From: Primula veris
Lineage: Eukaryota; Streptophyta; Magnoliopsida; Ericales; Primulaceae
Reading direction: 5' to 3'
NCBI GenBank assembly: GCA_963682055.1
Contig: OY821740.1
Coordinates: forward strand, 39,824,795-39,888,794
DNA length: 64,000 bases
This document shows positions 60,632 to 64,000 of this stretch, one piece after another. The notes beneath the pieces are model-generated. The model worked only from the letters and a program-made list of their open reading frames with translations. It did no database searches and was not told the origin of the DNA. Within the stretch, counting starts at the first letter, position 1. Every line of letters starts with the position of its first letter. The position numbers were made by a program, and so were the translations under genes.

Positions 60632-60946
60632 CCCCAATTCTTTAAAAGAATTAGGGGTTTTCTGATTTTTCTGCGTATATTGATAAATTTGTTACAAATT
60701 AAGGATTAATTTGTTGTTGTTTCTCTTGTTATTGTTATTTCTGTTTTTTTTTCCTTAAATTTTTTAAAAACAGAAGTAAAATTTACCCCCAATTCTTTAA
60801 AAAAAAATTAGGGGTTTTCTGTGATAGATCTTTGTATTGATATAGCTTACTGAAATTAAGATTAATTTGTTGTTTAAAGTCTTTTTTGTTGATTAATTTC
60901 AAACCAGGAGTAAAATTTGCCCCAATTCTTTAAAATGAATTAGGGG
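60632..60946 (+). repeat. Three repeated hairpins in the copia leader
   Basis: The same segment, CCCCAATTCTTT followed by (A)n, GAATT or AATT and AGGGG, occurs at 60632-60657, 60787-60814 and 60920-60946. Each is preceded by AGTAAAAYTT and followed by TTTTCTG. The two halves of each segment are complementary apart from a bulged A, so each RNA copy can form a stem of about ten pairs. They lie between primer-binding site and gag ATG. A packaging, dimerisation or translation role is inferred only. Confidence 0.75.
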
Positions 60947-61029
60947 TTTTCTGTTAAAAGATTGTTTGTGTTCTTTCTTGGAACATTAGGGTTTAGTCTT
61001 ACTTCTTTGTTTTTTATTTAGGGTTTTTT

Positions 61030-64000
61030 ATGGAGAATATAGCTGCACCTGTGATTACTACTATGAATCCATACTTCATAGGGACTAATGAGAATACTAG
61101 TTCTAGTTTGGTTTCTCCTATTCTTTCTGGGTCTAATTTTCATTCTTGGAAAAGGGCAATGGAGATTACAATTGGGGCTAAGTCAAAATTAGGGTTTGTT
61201 AATGGTACTTTACCATGTCCAGTTGAGGGGGATCAAATGTTTGGGGCTTGGCATCAGTGTAATTTGATAGTGATGTCTTGGATAATAAGATCAGTTAGTG
61301 AGGATATTGCCCAGTCTATTCTTTATGTAGACACAGCTACTAGAATGTGGATGGAATTAAATTAAAGGTTTTCTCAGGGTAATGAAGCTAGGATTTATGA
61401 ACTTCATCAGGATATTAATTCAACTACACAAGGAAATATGTCTGTATCCACCTATTTTACCAAATTGGAAACTTCTTGGAATGCTTTGTCTATTATTAAC
61501 CCAATTCCTAGGTGTAGTTGTGGTACAATTGCTGGATGTACTTGTAGTGTGATGTCTGCTATTGTTGCTAGAGAGAATAGAATGTTCAAAATGACTTTCT
61601 TGATGGGTTTGAATGAAAGGTTTTCTATGGTAAGGGGTCAAATTTTGCTTATGAAGCCCATGCCTAGTATGAATAATATTTACTCAATGGTTAGCCATGA
61701 TGAGAAACAGAGCAATGTTCATAATAATAATGTGGTACAGTCTCAGAATTTGGCTTTAAGTGTTCAATCTCAGAATATTCAGGGTAATTATAGGCCTAGT
61801 TTTGGAAGAGGCAGCAATAATATGAAGTGTTCTCACTGTGGATCTAATAGACACACTAGGGATAAGTGTTATAAAGTTCATGGTTATCCACCTGGTTGGA
61901 GACCTAGACCTAGGCAACCTTCCTTTCAATCTTCTTTTCAACCTAGACCACAAGCTTATTTGGCTTCTACTTCTCAACCTTCTGGAGTTTTTCAGCAGAA
62001 TCTTCAGTCTCCTCATTTCTTGCCTTATCAGAGTCAGATTTCTTATCAAGATTCTTATCAGAATCAAGTTCCTCAGGCTCAAATAGGTCAGAATCAATTA
62101 TCTACTGTTCATTCTTCTCAAATTGGTGATGCTAGTTCTTCACAGCAAGTTGCTGTTATTGACACACCCTTATCAAATCTCACCTTTACTAACATGACAG
62201 GTACACCTGCAGTTTATAATTGTTCTATCTATGATTCTTTAGGTTTTGGTAATTATAAAAATACTTGGATATTAGATAGTGGAGCTAGTGAACACATGAT
62301 TAATGATTTTTCTAAATTTTTATCATACAAAACTAGTAGCATTCCTTATGTAAATTTACCTAATGGTCATAAAGCTGAAGTAAATTGGATTGGAACAGTA
62401 AAATTTAAGACTGGATTAGTATTATACAATGTGTTATGTGTTCCCTCTTTCAGTTTTAATCTAATCTCAGTTAGTAAGTTAACTAGGGATGTCTCTTGTA
62501 TTGTCAAATTTGAGAAGAGTTTTTGTTATATTCAGGACCAGGGCTCTATGAGGATGATTGGTAGTGCTGCAGAGAAAAATGGCCTGTATTTCTTTCAGAA
62601 TCCTGTTATTCTTAGTACAGTTAGTGAAAAGCTTCCTATTTGTAATTCTTCTTCTCAGAATAAGCCATCTATTTGGCATTATAGGTTAGGTCATCCTAGT
62701 AGTTCAATATTAAGACTTGCTATTAATGATGTAAATAGTGATTCTGGAGTTGTTTGTGATTCCTGTCATCTTGCTAAACATAATAGATCTCCTTTTCCTT
62801 TAAGAACTTCTTCTACTACTCTTGCTTTTGAATTAATACATTGTGATCTATGGGGACCTTATTCAGTAGAAACACAAAATGGTCATCAATTTTTCTTAAC
62901 CATTGTAGATGATTACACTAGATATACTTGGGTTTTTCTTCTTAAAAATAAATCTGAAACTGCTGTTGTTCTTCCACATTTTGTTAAAATGGTTAATACT
63001 CAATTTGGTTTGACTATTAAAGTATTAAGGTCAGATAATGGATCTGAGTTTTTGTTACACAACTTTTACTTAAATAATGGTATTTTACATCAAACTAGTT
63101 GTGTTGAAACACCTCAACAAAATGGTATAGTTGAAAGAAAACATCAGCATCTTCTTAATGTAGCAAGGGCTTTAAGATTTCATTCATGTTTGCCTTTAAA
63201 ATTCTGGGGTGATTGTATACTTACTGCTGTTTATTTAATAAATAGAATGCCTACTCCTTTATTGAAAAACAAGTCACCATATGAAATGTTATATAACAAA
63301 AAGGCTTCTTACAGTCATCTTAGAGTTTTTGGTTGTTTGTGTTTTGCTAGTACACTATCAAGAAACAGGACTAAGTTTGATCCAAGAGGCAGAAAATGTG
63401 TTTTAATAGGTTATGGCACCAGTACAAAAGGTTATAAACTATATGATTGTGAAACACATGAGGTTTTTCTTTCTAGGGATGTAACTTTTTATGAACATAT
63501 AATGTTTTTTAATAATAGTGTTGATAATTCTGATCTTTCTGTTAAAGAAAGAACTGAGTTTTTTACTGATAAACCTACACCTAAAGTTATTAATACTTCT
63601 GGTGTTAATCATTCCATAAGTAATATTAGTAATAGACCAAAAAGGTCACATAATGCACCTGCATATCTTCAAGACTATCATGTTGATTCTAATAAAGTAT
63701 CTTCTGTAGCTACTTCTTTGTATCCTTTGTCTTCTTATGTTACTTATGAGAATACTTCACATAAATATAAGTCTTTTTGCTTAGCTATTTCTTCTAAAAC
63801 TGAACCTAGAAATTATAAAGAAGCACACTGTGATCCTTTATGGCAAGAAGCAATGCAAAAGGAAATTAAGGCCTTAGAAGAAAACAGCACTTGGGTTTTA
63901 ACTACATTACCTATAGGAAAACACCCAATTGGTTGTAAATGGGTATATAGAATTAAGTATAAAGCTGATGGTAGTATAGAAAGATACAAAGCTAGGCTTG
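61030..64000 (+). pseudogene. gag-pol: Copia gag-pol polyprotein (one in-frame stop; open to window edge)
   Basis: The frame starts at 61030 (MENIAAPVITTMNPYF) and has a gag N-domain with GSNFHSWKRAMEITIGAKSK. TAA at 61363-61365 interrupts it (MWMELN then RFSQGNEARI). From 61366 the same frame is open to 64000. Domains: zinc knuckle CSHCGSNRHTRDKC; protease WILDSGASEHM with intact DSGA; integrase HHCC (HYRLGHP...CDSCHLAKH) and D, D, E in CDLWGPYS, RSDNGSEF and GIVERKHQ; the GYGTSTKGYKLYD region; start of RT at DPLWQEAMQKEIKALEENSTW. All catalytic residues visible are intact, so a single nonsense codon is the only defect seen. Without read-through the gag would end after 111 residues. Confidence 0.92.

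Larger units (their letters stand above)
60063..64000 (+). mobile_element. Ty1/copia retrotransposon, 5' part (continues past right edge)
   Basis: In order: a 382-bp 5' LTR, tRNA-Met-type primer-binding site, a ~570-bp leader with three hairpins, gag, protease, integrase and the beginning of reverse transcriptase. Integrase ahead of RT is the copia order. The 3' half and second LTR lie outside the window, so age and target duplication cannot be judged (a duplication would be TTATA if the LTR start is right). I do not assign a copia lineage. Confidence 0.93.

Noticed and set aside
61420..62097. Minus-strand open frames in the copia region
   Set aside because: They are shadows of gag-pol with Arg/Leu/Ser-rich random composition.

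Overview
The window is nuclear DNA of a flowering plant, almost certainly a eudicot; I cannot fix the species. The evidence is AT-rich intergenic DNA, GT-AG introns, plant-specific gene families (UDP-glycosyltransferase, SAUR, HIPP, ABCB auxin transporter) and dense plant-type transposable elements. All host genes recognised lie on the minus strand.

Layout, left to right. At 1-786 is the 5' end of a CDC48-type AAA ATPase gene that runs off the left edge, with a clear TATA box at 976-983. At 2015-4842 is a decayed UDP-glycosyltransferase of the UGT86A type. About 4.8-11.3 kb holds mostly transposon debris: a LINE remnant, MITEs and a diverged duplication. A SAUR gene follows at 11335-11673. 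A two-exon acylphosphatase gene with a probable organelle-targeting leader spans 14046-16207. An AT-rich stretch leads to a full-length 10,979-bp Ty3/gypsy element of the Tat type (20657-31635), inserted in minus orientation with two 686-bp LTRs and a 5-bp target duplication. A five-exon HIPP metallochaperone-like gene lies at 34515-37120. From 37 to 46.6 kb there are MITEs, an unusual fold-back element and an RNase H-like fragment. A complete 12-exon ABCB1-like auxin transporter gene (1,306 codons by my splicing) fills 46649-58142. A MULE-like element follows, and then the 5' part of a Ty1/copia element (60063 to the right edge).

The host genes show no functional linkage. CDC48, SAUR, acylphosphatase, HIPP and ABCB1 look like ordinary dispersed plant genes. 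SAUR and ABCB1 both belong to auxin biology, but I see no reason to treat that as more than chance.

The most interesting object is inside the gypsy element. Its sense gag-pol is broken by frameshifts, two stops and lost catalytic residues. Running the opposite way, between the 3' LTR and pol, is an apparently intact three-exon gene of 827 codons with its own TATA box and canonical introns. It ends in an alanine/glutamate-rich coiled coil. Between this gene and the end of pol sits a 76-bp tandem array of about six copies. Antisense extra ORFs and 3' tandem repeats are known from Tat-lineage elements, but the function of such genes is unknown. A second unusual feature is a set of three near-identical RNA hairpins in the copia leader.

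Exon coordinates were worked out by eye from splice signals, reading frame and family conservation. They have not been checked against transcripts.
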